Source: Cranoglanis bouderius (lineage: Eukaryota > Chordata > Actinopteri > Siluriformes > Cranoglanididae). From it: 64,000 nt of DNA. The translations under genes and the position numbers were made by a program. Positions 10,966 to 23,742 of this stretch are shown piece after piece (within the stretch, counting starts at the first letter, position 1; the number at the start of each line of letters is the position of its first letter). Under the pieces are notes generated by a model. The model ran no database searches, was not told where the DNA came from, and saw nothing but the letters and a program-made list of their open reading frames with translations. The stretch covers positions 17,638,501 through 17,702,500 of the forward strand of contig CM042541.1 of NCBI GenBank assembly GCA_023630585.1, in the 5' to 3' direction.

Positions 10966-12689
10966 CTTGAATTATGTTTAAAGGTAGACTGCATTCATGT
11001 TTTCAAGAAATAGATACATACCAAAGATACAAATGATGTGCCCTGGTGGTACTACCCCAGCAACAAGGAAAACTGCAGTTTGGGACCTTTAGTTCTAAGA
11101 GTACTGGATACCTTTAGGTATGGTCATTCATTGTGAAAATAAGGGTAAAGTTTTAGCAAATTAATTCCCAGCTTCAGCTGTATTTCTGCCACAGTCAGGT
11201 TTTAAACACTCTAGAATTATGATGTACACTTTCACACTTCCTTGTTTCAAAAGTATATTTAGTCAGGTGTGACTGGCAGCAAGTAACATGATTGGTTGGA
11301 CTTGTCAGGTTTCACAATGAGTCAGAGAGAAGTTTGGTCTGTAAATCGCTTCTGAGGAAAATTCAAGTGATTACTACTAAAAACAGAATTGTCACATGTG
11401 TCAAGGAATAAATAATAATGTAAAAAAAGGATTTGAATAAATATAAACAATTAACAACCATTGTTCATTACAAAGATAAATGTAGATGAATACAAAGGGA
11501 AAGACGTGAAGCTCCATTGCACTGGATTTGATTGTAAAGCAGGATAGTCACTGTTCATGCATCATAAATAGTGAAGCATAACCAGACAATGTATTTTTTC
11601 ACCAGATTGATAAATGAATCCCAATTTTAAAAAATTTTAATTTGTTTGGAAATCATGTAGTGGATTAATTAAAGAACACTTAACATTATTTTTACTCTAG
11701 CAAAGATTTTGCACACAGCAGAACTGATTTGTCAGAAAATATCACCCATAAAGATGATGCCTTTCTCACATTGACCACAGAACAGATGATGTGTACAGTC
11801 AATACATACACATCAGAATATTAAAGAGTAACCTGTTCTCTTGCACATTACTTCTACCCTGCATTGTAATCAAAATTGTGCGTTAAATAGTCCCACAAAA
11901 ACAGCATCTCCTCCCAGTCTGCCTTTCCCAAGATATAAGTTGTCACATTTCAGGTCTTCATGGCATTTGGAATCTGGGCCAAAAATGGCCCAGGTGTAAC
12001 CAACCATATTTAATAATTGTGAGGTGTTACATTTTCAAGCTGCAAGTTCCTAAAACCTAGAACATTCTCTATTCATGCATGAGGCATGGTCTCATCTGGG
12101 TTATTTTCTGCCAGTCAGAAACCTGAAGAATTGCTTGTTCACTGTGAGGATGCCAGGATCAGATCAGTATCAGATATCAATATCATATCAAGAAAAATGG
12201 GATTAGTGCTTTGCCAAAGTATACAGCTATCTACAGTAGCATATCCAGTTGTGAAGCAACATGCTGCTTATGTACCTGCAGCTTGCCCTTCTCACTATCA
12301 GCATTAAGGTATGTTGAGTGAAATCTTCAGCTTCAGTGCTCCCTACATGTAGCCTGAGGGATGGAGGAAGAGAGAGACTTAGTGAGACAAAGGTAGAGTG
12401 CAAGTGTGGAATAATCTTGCTGTCACAAGGCAGTGATGAGATAAACCTCAGCACCATATGCCACTCTGGCTCTCGAGGCACGACCGCAGTGTTTTCATTT
12501 CTCCAATCAAGAGAGCATGGAAATCAGCATTGACCCAGTGCTTCTCTCACTGCTTAGTACTCACAGAGAATTAGCTGTAATGAATTTTTGCTACTTCTAC
12601 CATAGCACTTTTGAATTCCAGATTCTGACTGATCAGAAGGTCAGTCGATTCATTTTGTATAACAGCAGGCCTGCAAGGGAATCATAGCT

Positions 12690-13162
12690 TTATATTAATC
12701 CACTCATTCTAATACGTTATAATTTTTCTGTAGTAGCAGCTTAGACAGGGAATTGTGTGGTGGATGCTCTATATAAACAGATTAAAAGCTGAGTGTCATT
12801 GATTATCTTGAAGTTTTCAGTGGGGAGATGTTTATTTGTTTTCTGATGCAGAAAAGTCTTTGGAATGTAGAAGTTTACGTTCCCCCCCCCCCCCCCCCTT
12901 TTTTGGTACACTTTTACCTTGCTGTGCAGATGTTCCACAACATAAACTGATAAAATGTACAAAATGTTGTTCTTTAATCAATAAAAAAATGGCAAATTGC
13001 AGTGTTATAAGAAGAATAAAAATACTCTAGGATGTGCAGTTATAGGAAAATAATCAGCTTTGGGATGGCAACAATAACTTGCTTTGCATCAGACCTCATC
13101 ACACTACTTCGTCATTGATTGTTTTCCTGTAACCATGCCCCCAAATGTTTTGTTCCTTCTTT
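12690..13162. mobile_element. Foldback element, long copy (intron 1)
   Basis: The right third (13010-13162) carries the inverted arms of the foldback family (aggatgtgcagttataggaa at the left, cctgtaaccatgcccccaaa at the right). The part to the left (cactcattctaatacgttat, ggggagatgtttattt) matches the long copy at 56530-57126. A 17-C run sits inside at 12882-12898. No coding capacity. Confidence 0.6.
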
Positions 13163-14837
13163 ATCATTTTTTTATGTTAATACATTGAAATTCATGTCTT
13201 AACTCACCTTTCTTCCAGTTTAGTGGACGCAAATTCCCACCAATCCCGTCTGCTCTCACCTACCTGCGATATGTTCTAACAAACTTAGCTGGGTCTGTTT
13301 CCCAAAATGTACACAAGCTAATGATTTAAACCACTGTGATTCTGATCAGGATAAAGCAGTTACCAAAGATAAATGAATGTGGTAAATGCATCGAGCAGCG
13401 CCACATGAGCAACCTGTGCATTCCCATGTTAACGAATATGGTGTTTCTTTGCCTCGCATGCATCCTATCTGACCACCTGTACTAAGGTAAAAACTGCCCA
13501 CTTCCATGACTTTTTAGCCCCGATGCACACCTCTAATCTGAGACACATCTGCTTTGAATTTGAAGAGGGGCAGAAATGCATACATATCTGTCAATTTGTC
13601 TTGAACCATTCTGTTTTCATCAAAACTTCTCTTTCTGACCTCTCTAGCTCTCTTTACCTGACAAGCTGCCTTCAGCTATGGCCATTTTTAGGCTGCAGCT
13701 CAGCTACAGTATTTTTTGACTGCTTGGTTTGAGCTGGTGAAATACGATTCTGGGTGTGATTCTGGGTGGGCATCTGGAAATACGATTCTGGGTGTGCCTC
13801 CACCAGTCAATGACCCCTGGTCTCAACCCAAGAAAATTGTCTATGAAGTGATAGGGATTTCATAGGAAAGATTTGCATCCTCAGAACACCATCAAAGATT
13901 GTGCCATTAGTCTGGAGGCAGTGGATGCAGAGCTGAAGTCATAATTAATCAGAGTGGAGGTCTGGGAGTAGAGATGATGAATAATTCACTGCAGCGCTAT
14001 CACTCTCACACAAAAGCAGTGAAAGAGCCGTGATTGACAAACTGCCCATGCATTTCAGACACCTCAACTGAAACACGGTGAGGGCAGCATGGGGGAATTG
14101 GCTCCCCAAAATAACCAGAATTCATTAGACCTTTCGTGGTCCGAAATGGCACTCTGAACACGTCCTCATCACCATATGTAGTTATTCAGTATATATAATT
14201 CCAAGAAAGGTCTGGCTTCCAGGGAATTGGCAGGCCAGATGAATAGCGGTGGCTGAGGAAGTCATGTTCCTGTCTGACCTGCATTTGAAGAGCAGTAACA
14301 GAGCATGAAGATCAGCAGGGACGATGGCTCAGCACGCACACATGACAGTGCCTGGGTTCTTCAGGTGCTGTGCCCGTCACATGGCCTGCATCTGCTTCTG
14401 CTCAACAGCAGAGCGTGCTCGTAAAACTAACAAGATTAGAGCGTCGTCTTGCTCTATCCCATAAAGGTATCATCACCCTGGCAACGGGAATTTGTTGCTA
14501 GCCACTTATGGCTCTGAAAAAACATCTTCTCTGAAGGTGATGATCAAATCAATGCATGCAGGAGGCAAAAACTGACTGAAAACTGGGCAATTAAAGTAGC
14601 CAGTGTATGGAGCGATTTCCCTGTCAAAAATTCCTGTCACAAGTAATTGAATCTAAATGCAGTGATTAAATGATAATTTTATAAACTGCAAATATATTTT
14701 ACATGTATATAATGTTCATGTTGGATAAATGAATCACAATTTATATGTATAAAAAATGAATAAAAACATGTTATGCTGACAAAGTAGAAAATTACAGCTC
14801 ACAGGCTTTGACGAATGTCTCACTCTTGTCACAATTT

Positions 14838-15290
14838 GCGAGGTGGAGCAAGGTGTATGGCTAAAAGAACAGAGGAGGTGGAGCCAGATGCTGCATAGAT
14901 CTGATAGGTTGGGGCCAGGTGGTTGCAGAGAGCTGAAGGGGCGTGGCCAGGTGGATAGCTCCAGATGGGTGAGGGGGCAGGGCTATGTAGCTGCATAGAG
15001 CTGACGGGGTGGGGGCAGGTGGCTACAGAGAGCAGGGGGAGTGGTGGTGGGAGAGCTTTGGTGGTGGTGTCAAAGTGAAGAGGAAAATGTTTCTCTGGCA
15101 GCAAGATTCTATATTAGGTGTCAAGGTTCAGAGAACAGAGGAGAAGGAGCCAGGTGACTGCAGATGGTGCAGGGCCAGGTGTATGGCTGCAAAGACCTGT
15201 GGGATGGGGCCAGCCAGAGGGTCCAGAGTGCTGAAGGCTGAAGGTGGGGCCAAGTGAAGAGCTGAGGGGTCAGGCCAGGGGATTAAAAAA
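14838..15290. repeat. G-rich imperfect minisatellite
   Basis: About ten imperfect copies of a motif of roughly 40-50 bp built from gagctga, ggggtggggccaggtgg and ctgcatagag. The G-rich strand is the + strand, with many runs of three to five G. Units differ by insertions and substitutions, so this is an old array. Ninety-residue ORFs across it on both strands are by-products of the repeat. Confidence 0.75.
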
Positions 15291-15949
15291 ACATGTAGGA
15301 GTTGCTTCTACAAACTCTGTGAAAACTTTGCATATAAAGTGGTAAATTTGTGAGACATTGTGAGAAAGTGAGACATAAAGGACATGCTGAATATGTGAAT
15401 AATATCACATGAGAAGTGTACAGTACAATATTAAGGATTTTTAATTGATAAAATTACAATTTCGATATTGCGTGAAATGTCTGGCTTGAAGGAACTGTGT
15501 GTGTAAAAAAAATCCGCCTTTTTGTTTGTATATACTTTGTTGCAAACTGAAGGTTTCCGATTTGATGTTCCACGTCCGTGGCCTAGTTTGCATTAATCAC
15601 GTTGATATTTTTTAGTTTTCTAATCAGACTTAGGAAGCAGGCACAGACATGTTTGGACTTGTCACCAGGTTAATGGCAGGTATGTGGATATCAGGCAAGG
15701 AGAGTGTAACAGTGCTATGGTTGAAATCGAACACAAGTGATTTGTCAGCTTGCGACACTTCGGGGAGCACGGTTCGAAGAGGTAATAACTCACCCTCAGC
15801 TTGGTTACATGCTAAATTCAATTCATAGCCAGTTTTCAATCTCCACAAGAATAAAAATGGAAAATATAAAAATACAAACTCTGCATTGCTTTCATATACA
15901 AATGAAAAAGCGGGAAAGATGGAATTTGGTGTATGCAATCACTGATATG

Positions 15950-16376
15950 ATGAGGCTTTCTGTAAGGAGTCTTTTTTTTTTTTTTAAATGTTTATTTGAC
16001 ATTACTGTAATGGAAGGAATCTCCAGTGGCAATAACAAGATACTCTTCAGGACAGCAGAAGCTGTGTGTTTTTGTCTTATTAACTTCAGAAGAGAGAAAA
16101 AGAAAGGCTGGTGAGGGAAAAACAGTTTATAGATGCTATAATATAAATAATAACTGGACTAACTTGTTTTGTGGACATTTAACAGCAATAAATGTAACTA
16201 AAAATAGACAAAAATGATGACTTTTTTTTTTTTTAAATAAAAACAAAAATAGGAAAGAAATTGACTTTAGAGTGGTAACAGTATCTGTACTTCATTTCAA
16301 GCCACAACAAACCACCCTGTCCTTGATTATTTTCCTATGACAGCAAACCCACAAGTGGTTTATTGCTTACATATCA
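15950..16376. mobile_element. Foldback element, partial long copy
   Basis: Matches the right half of 56530-57126 in order: tgtaaggag, gtttatttgacatta, agagagaaaaagaaaggctgg, acagtttatagatgctataa, aactaacttgtttt and the terminal arm gattattttcctatgacagc. The inner arm of the hairpin is missing. It lies 0.3 kb upstream of the first coding exon. Confidence 0.55.
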
Positions 16377-16667
16377 AAGCATATCCACCATAAACAGCCA
16401 ACATGTATACCAAAACTGACTCCAACATTTTCACAAACAAAAATTGCTATGGATTTGTTACCACAACCCCCCTGGACTAGGCAGAGGCATGCTTGAGCAG
16501 AAGCTGAACACCTAAAAAAAACAGATAGTGTATTAGGAGTATTCTCTGAAGCACTACCTTTACTTCCAGCATCTGTCTCTAGTGAACTCCTGACATGATT
16601 TTTCATTTGTACTGTCATAATGAAACATGTCTCTCTCTCCCTTCATTTTATCTCGTCTCCACTGCAG

Positions 16668-16846
16668 GTGCAGCTTGAAGGATGTTCTCTTCTGTGAAGG
16701 CCTTTGAGGGGCAGCAGTATTCGGTGCTGAAAAAGCAGTGCCTGCAAAGCGGGACCTTGTTCGAGGACCCGTTCTTCCCCACTGTGGATGACTCGCTGTT
16801 CTATCAGGGGAATGTCATTGGCCGTGTGCACTGGAAAAGACCCGCG
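16668..16846 (+). CDS. capn5: capn5 exon 2 (first coding exon)
   Basis: The acceptor is cactgcag (ending 16667). Fourteen untranslated bases precede the ATG at 16682. Codons 1-55 end ...VHWKRPA and the exon closes in phase 0 at a donor reading gtgagt (16847). It encodes the short N-terminal anchor of calpain-5 (LFEDP.FP..DDSLFYQG), which leads into the protease core. Confidence 0.95.
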
Positions 16847-19800
16847 GTGAGTCGCTGGCATGAGTTTCTAACATCTACTGTATCTATAGGATTTCCATGA
16901 GAGAAAAGAATCTCCAGCTCCCTGGGTCGCTGATTTTGAAGCATGCTGTGTTGCTTAAACTCTCATTTAGTGTACACAGTTGGTGAGCTGTGTTCAATTT
17001 ATTCTCGTCCCATGGTGTCTTCCCCAAGGACAGAGGGCTGTGGAAGAGTGCTTGAGAAATGATATGTTACACGAAGCATTTGATTCATGTCCACTTTTTA
17101 GCTCATCCTATAAAGTCCATTACTCATCTAATCAAAATGTTTGACCTTTTGTTATGAGTGGCAGAGGAGGAGGGGCTTGTGAAAGGCCCCCATTAAGCAT
17201 CTGAGGTTTTTTATGCTCCGCTGGGAATAAATGTTTGTGCTTGATATTACTGTATTTTCTGAATGATTCTGAATGATCTCTTTAGTGTTTTTGTGGCTAC
17301 TTTAGCGGGTAGTTTCTGGTCCTGTGTTGTAACTAATGCTAGTAGTTAACACACTATAAGGTTGTCTTGCTGTTTTCTTTGCAAAAATCTGGGATTATAC
17401 CCAGTCTAATGTACCTTTGAAGAGTATATACAGTACTGTGCAAACGTTTTAGGCACATGCAAAGAAATGCTGTAGAGCAAAGATGCCTTCAAAATACTGA
17501 AATTAAATGTTTCTACATTTAAAAAATACCGTAACGAGCAGTAAACAGTAGTAAATGAAACAATAGTTACGTTTACATTTATGGCATTTGGCAGACGCCT
17601 TTATCCAGAGCGACTTACATTTATCTCATTTACACATCTGAGCAGTTGAGGGTTAAGGGCCTTGCTCAAGGGCCCAACAGTGGCAGCTTGGCAGTGTTGG
17701 GGTTTGAACTCATGACCTTCGGATCAGTAGCCCAACGTCTTAACCACTGCAGTTTTATAAGGAAATTAGCTGGTAAGTTTTACTGAGCATCTTGCAGAAC
17801 CAGCCACAGTTCTTCTGGAGACTTTGACTTTCGCACTTGCTTCTTATTTTTGCAGGAAAATCCAGCAGCCTTCATTGTTTTTTGTCTGAAAAGTGTCTCT
17901 TACATCATGTGCTGCTTTCTTTAATGACATACAAACATTTTTCTTTAACATTAATTTTGTGCTAGAAAACTAATGTTTGGGAATCTAAAATGCTTTTGTA
18001 CTGACTTGATAATGTAGAAGTTATAAAATAAAAAATCTGTAACAAAGTTTGTACTAAAAAAAGTAGGGTACCTATTGCACAGTACTGGAACTTTATTAGA
18101 ATCTTTGCTACCTGGTTCAGGTAAATCAGTTTTGACTATGATTTCAAAATCCTCTCAGACATCATGTTTAAAGTCAGTATTACAACCATGTATTAACATG
18201 ACTAAAAAATCCACTCAGAAATCCTGTCAAGTTAGCTTGTTTGTCAGCTAGTTAGGATTAGCAGGAAATATTACAAACATTTATTAATATGACTAAATTC
18301 ATCTTAGAAATCCTGTTGACTCGTGTTAGCTAGTTAGTGTTAGCAGTAAATATTACAAACATTTATTAACATGACTAAAAATCCTCTCACAAATCCTGTC
18401 AAGTTAGCTGGTTAGGCAGCTAGTTAGTGTTAGCAGTAAATATTACAAACATTTATTAACATGACTAAAAATCCTCTCACAAATCCTGTCAAGTTAGCTG
18501 GTTAGGCAGCTAGTTAGTGTTAGCAGTAAATATTACAAGCATTTATTAACATGACTAAAAATCCTCTCACAAATCCTGTCAAGTTAGCTGCCCTGCTGAA
18601 AGAAACAATAGAAACCCTCATAGAATTTGTAATGGGTTTAATGGTTATAATGGGAGTTGTATTGGTTTTAATGGAAACTGTAGTGGTCCCTGTGAGTCTC
18701 TACTGGTAATTTGTTGCCTTCTGTTGGTGGCATGTTATGTCTAGTGGATACCATTAAGGACTGTTAATGGTAATGGTTGTAATGTTTAGCTGATGGTTTG
18801 TAATGGTATTGGTAGTGGAAACCATTAGAAATTCTGAGATGGTTTCTATTGTTTTTTTTCCTCAGCGGGGTGGTTAGGCAGCTAGTTAGAATTAGCAGGA
18901 AATATTACAAACATGTATTAACATGACTACAAATCCACTCAGAAATCCTGTCAAGTTAGTTTGATAGGCAGCTAGTTCGGATTAGCTGTAAATATTACAA
19001 ACATTTATTAACGTGACTAAAAATCCTTTCATAAATCCTGTCATGTTAGTTTGTTAGACAGCTAGTTAGGATTAGCTATAAATATTACAAATATTTAACA
19101 TGACTAAAAATCCTCTCAGAAATTCAGTTTACTCATGTTAGCTAGCTAGCAGTTTAGACTACAAAATCCTCTCAGAAATTGTCAAGTTGTTAGTCAGCTG
19201 CAGAACCAGTGAGAACTAAAATGTTTAATGACACAGCTGTAATTTTCTGTATGAATGAAATAATGTGCTTACTTTACAAAGGTTAGCCACGCTTGTTGTG
19301 TCATCGATCCTCTGGAGGTATTATGACCTGCAAGCAAAGTGACAAGTCTAAATAATACACTAGCAGCCTATAAAGAATGCACATATACACACATTAATGA
19401 CCCTGCAGCTAAAAGAGAAGGAACTGTAAATGCAATCGTTCTCCTCAGCCTACAATACCCAGGGGCAGGCAAAGTGTCAGAACTATCTAAGTCAATCATC
19501 CCTCAATCTCACTCCATCTGCAGCTCTTCTGTCCGGGAACACTGCCTGCTCTGGAATCTCTCTCACAACACACACACACACACACACACACCACACACAC
19601 ATACGCACGGGGACCCAGAGGAGTGTTCTTCTGCAGCCCCATTATTATTTATCACTGCTAAAATGTAGCCTGACAGTGTGGCTGCTTTTCTCGGCTATGA
19701 ACAATTCTGAACAATCATGAATATGACTTTAAAATCCTCTCTGAAATCCTCTCAGGTTTTGGTTTTAGCTAGCTAGCTAGCATATGCAGGACTACAACAT

Positions 19801-22800
19801 TACAAACATTTATTAAACAGACAAAAAAAAAACCCATGAGAAAATATGTGAAGTTAGCTTGTAGTCAGCTAGCAAGGATTAGCAGGAAATATAACAAACA
19901 TTTATTTAAAAAAAAATAGAAAATCCTCTCAGAAATCATGTTGACTCATGTTAGCTAGTGTTAGCAACAAATATTACAAACATTTATTAAAACTACTAAA
20001 AAGATTCCTCTCAGAATCCCTGTTGTCTCATGTTAGCTAGATAGCATTCTCAGTAAATATTACAAACGTTTGTTAAAATGATTAAACAAATCCACTCAGA
20101 AACTGTCAAGTAGGGGTGTAACACAATACCATTATCCGTATCTCTATCTGTTTGGTGCTCAAAATGTCCACATTTGTTTTCGTATTTGGATTTAAACTAG
20201 AAGTGGCCTTCGAAAAACTAGAAAATTGTGAAAAAAACAGAGCTTTATTCACAAACTATAACAACAAATAGCAATTTGCAGAGCATAACTTTATTGAACT
20301 CCTGGACCAGGTGCCCTGTGGAATTTTCTGTCTAATGTTTCATGTGAAAAAATAAGTTCACCCCATGGAAATGGTTGGCTTTTTTGACATATTTGGACAA
20401 GCAAACATTTGATCATCTTTGAAACAGTGCCTCTTAATAAAGTTGATATAATTGAACAAAACCACAAGGAAAATTAGCTTTTTCAATAATTTATTCAACA
20501 GAAATATCAATAGATGTGATATTTTTCTGTGGGTATAGAAAAGAATCACCCCCCTTTAAAATAATCACATTTTGTTGCTTTTCAGCCTGAAATGAAGATG
20601 GACACAGTTTTTGTTTTATCCAGCTGTATTTACTCAGTGCAACTTATAACGTCCAAGTGAAAGATATAACACCAACATGTCACAAAAAATTACAAAATTA
20701 AAAAACAGAATCACTGAGTTGGAAAAAGGATCACCCCCTTGCTTTAATTAGCCTTATCTTTTTAATTACAGTCTTTAGTTTATTGGAATATGTCTCTACT
20801 AACTTTGCACATCTAGACATTGCAATATTTGCCCACTCTTCTTTGCAGAACTGCTCAAGTTCAGTTAAATTTGATGGTGACCGTTTGTGGACTGCAGTCT
20901 TCAAGTCATTCCACAGATTTTCAATGGGGTTTAAGTCTGGGCTCTAACTAGGCCATGCAAGGACATTCACCTTTTTCTCCTTCAACCACTGTGTGGTCAG
21001 TCTTGCTGTGTGCTCTGGGTCATTGACATGTTGGAAGTTAAACCTTCTTCCCATTGACAACTTTCTGGCAGAGGGCAGCAGATTTTCCTGAAGAATTTGA
21101 CGGTATTTTGCCCCATCCATTTTTCCTTCTATCCTGACAAGATCTCCAGTCCCTGCTGCAGAGAAACACCTCCATAACAGGATATTACCACCTCCATGCT
21201 TTACTGTAGACATGGTGTTATTTGGATGGTGAGCTGTATTGGATTTCCACCAGACATATCGTTTGGTGTCAAGGCCAAATAATTCATCTGACCATAACAC
21301 CTTTTCCCATGTGGCCTCAGAATCTTCAAGGTGCATTTTGGCAAAGCTCAGTCGTGGGTGGCTTTTTTCTTGCAACCCTCCCATACAAGCCACATTTGTG
21401 GAGAATTTGTGATATTCTTGTCACATGCACACAATGACCACTCTTTGTCATAAATTCCTGCAACTGCTTCAGAGTTGCTGTAGGCCTCTTGGCAGCCTCT
21501 CTGACCAGTTTCCTCCTGGCTCTTTCATCGAGTTTGGAGTGACATCCTGATCCAGGGAGGGTCTGTATTGTACCAAATACCTTCCACTTCTTAATAATAG
21601 ACTTCACTGTGCTTCTAGGCATTGATAAAACCTTTGAATTTTTTTTGTATCCATCTCCTGACTTGTGCCTGTCCACAACTTTATCCCAGAGATCTTTTGA
21701 CAGTGCCTTGCCACCCATAGTTGATTGTTTACTTCAGTTGCACTACAAAATGCTCCAGGAAAGCTCTTTTCATGCTGAGCTAATCAAAATGACCACAGCT
21801 GATCACAGTTGAAAGTCAAATGGCTTTGTGTGCCATTGAGAAGGTGATTAGCTACACCTTATTGAGTTTACAAATCATTTTTATGAGGGGGTGATCCTTT
21901 TTCTAACTCACATGTTGGTGTTATATCTTTCACTTGGATGTTTTAAGTTGCACTGAGTAAATACAGCTGGATAAAACAAAAACTGTGTCTGTATTCATTT
22001 CAGGCTGAAAAGCAACAAAATGTCATTATTTTAAAGGGGGGTGATTCTTTTCTATACCCACTGTAACTTCTTGTAGGCATTTTGCATAATTGTCCACCAG
22101 TCTCTGACATCGGCTTGCTGGAATTTCTGACCACTCGTTCATGCAATATTCTTTTCGTTGCAAGATGTTTGAGGGTTTTTCTTGCATGTACTACCCATTT
22201 CAAATCCCACACAACATTTAAATGGGATTCAAATCTGGGCTTTGACTAGGCCATTCCATAACCCTCCATTTCATCCTTTTGAGCCATTCCTTGAGCCATT
22301 CCTTCCATTATCTTGTTGAAAGGTCCACTTTTGTCTCAACTTCAACTTTCGGACATATGGCCACACATTATCTTCAAGTACTCTTTGATATGATGCAGAA
22401 TTCATAGTTGAATCAACGAATGCAAGCTGTCCAGTCACTGAGGCGGTGAAGCAACCCCAAACCATAACATTTCCACCACTGTGCTTCACAGTTGGTATGA
22501 GGTGCTTATCCTGAAAAGCTGTCTTTGGTCTACACCAAACCTGTCTGCTGTTACTGTGGCCAAACAACTCTATCTTTGATTTGTCTGTCCAGAGCACATT
22601 ATTCCAAAAGGCCTGGTCTTTGCCTATATGCTCATTGGCAAATTGTTTTGAAAAAACTTTTTCCTGGCATGCAGGTCAAATTTGTGCAGTCTCTTTCTGA
22701 TTGTAGAGACATGCACTTTGACACCAGCAGTTGCAAGACTTACTAGCAGATCCTGTGATGAAATTTTGGGGTTATGGGGAACTTCTTTTTGCATCAGATG

Positions 22801-23662
22801 GTCTTTTCTTGGGCTTACTTTGCTGGGACGGCCAGTCCTGGACAAATTGGCAGTCGTTTGAAATCTGCTCCACTTGTAGATGATTTTCCTTACAGTGGAA
22901 TGATGTATTTCAAATAATTTTGAGATCTTTTTAAATCCCTTGCCAGACTCATAGGCATCCACAACCTTTTTCTGTAGGCCTTACAGAACTCTTAAGATCT
23001 TGCCATGATGACACCACACACCTCAATAGCAAAGATAACACCAGATACTAGATGTGAGAGGGGTATTAATAAGACAGGTTCCACCTGCACTCCCTAAGCA
23101 GGTTCTAATCACTGGCATCCAATCTTGAACACGGTGTACTTACGTTTTCCATGTGACTGATCCGTTTTTTGTTAATTGAAAATTACTACAAAATGTCAAT
23201 TTTATGTGTTATTTGATAGAGTGTATCAACTTCATTAATAGGCACTGTTTCAAAGAGGATGAAATATTTACTTGTCCAAATATGTCAAAAAAGCCAACAA
23301 TTTCCATGGGGTGTACTTATTTTTTCACATGACTGTACTCACATGACCAGGGTTGCCAGGTTCTGTGTATAAAGTCTGTGTATTGCAGATATACTGTATA
23401 CTCCAAATCGGAAACTCACACCGCTGTTAACTTGTTTCCCCTGAAAAGACTGTAGAAGAAAATCTGGCAACCCTCCATTTTAAAGTAAGAACCTCTGCTT
23501 TTTTTCATTTCGTCCTGTGGGATCTCAATGCACATACCTAGTCCTGAATCGTTCTGGTAAGATTACTAAAAACAAAATAAAAAAAACCCCACTTCACCTT
23601 GGATTTGTATTCGTATTCATTTAGGACACATTATCTGTTCAATCCGAATAATGTACATGCAC

Positions 23663-23742
<80 letters not shown>

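Larger units (their letters stand above)
8837..16667 (+). other. Presumed capn5 intron 1
   Basis: Runs from the candidate donor at 8837 to the acceptor at 16666-16667. Contents: a (TA)n tract, a tRNA-derived SINE, a foldback-family copy, a G-rich minisatellite and otherwise unremarkable AT-rich DNA. A 154-codon ORF at 9648-10112 has no recognisable motif and I treat it as chance. At 13736-13800 the phrase aatacgattctgggtgtg occurs twice, about 41 bp apart. Confidence 0.5.
18120..20110. repeat. 90-bp tandem repeat array, split in two
   Basis: The unit reads roughly tta gctagttagtgttagcag, taaatattacaaacatttat, taacatgactaaaaatcctc, tcagaaatcctgtcaag. The landmark attacaaaca falls at 18271, 18352, 18442, 18532, then 18904, 18994, 19084, then about 19799, 19891, 19973 and 20060, mostly 90 bp apart. 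About twelve units remain. Three central ones (18352-18590) are nearly identical, which suggests recent unequal exchange. The array is interrupted by a MITE (18591-18870) and by unrelated sequence with a (CA)n tract (19200-19730). Confidence 0.9.
20336..23335 (-). mobile_element. Tc1-like transposon, family C, interrupted by a second Tc1
   Basis: The left inverted repeat begins about 20340 (aataagttcaccccatggaa) and the right one ends at 23335 before a TA (ttccatggggtgtacttatt ... catgactg). Arms share words for over 100 bp. Element B1 (20527-22063) is inserted just inside the left arm. Without it the element is about 1.46 kb. A miniature relative lies at 40191-40350. Confidence 0.88.

Noticed and set aside
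15630..16114. Overlapping ORFs of 102 and 125 codons
   Set aside because: Opposite strands, no motif, and the second runs into a foldback-family copy.
18120..20110. Could the 90-bp array be a CRISPR?
   Set aside because: Repeats are contiguous with no unique spacers, and the DNA is from an animal.
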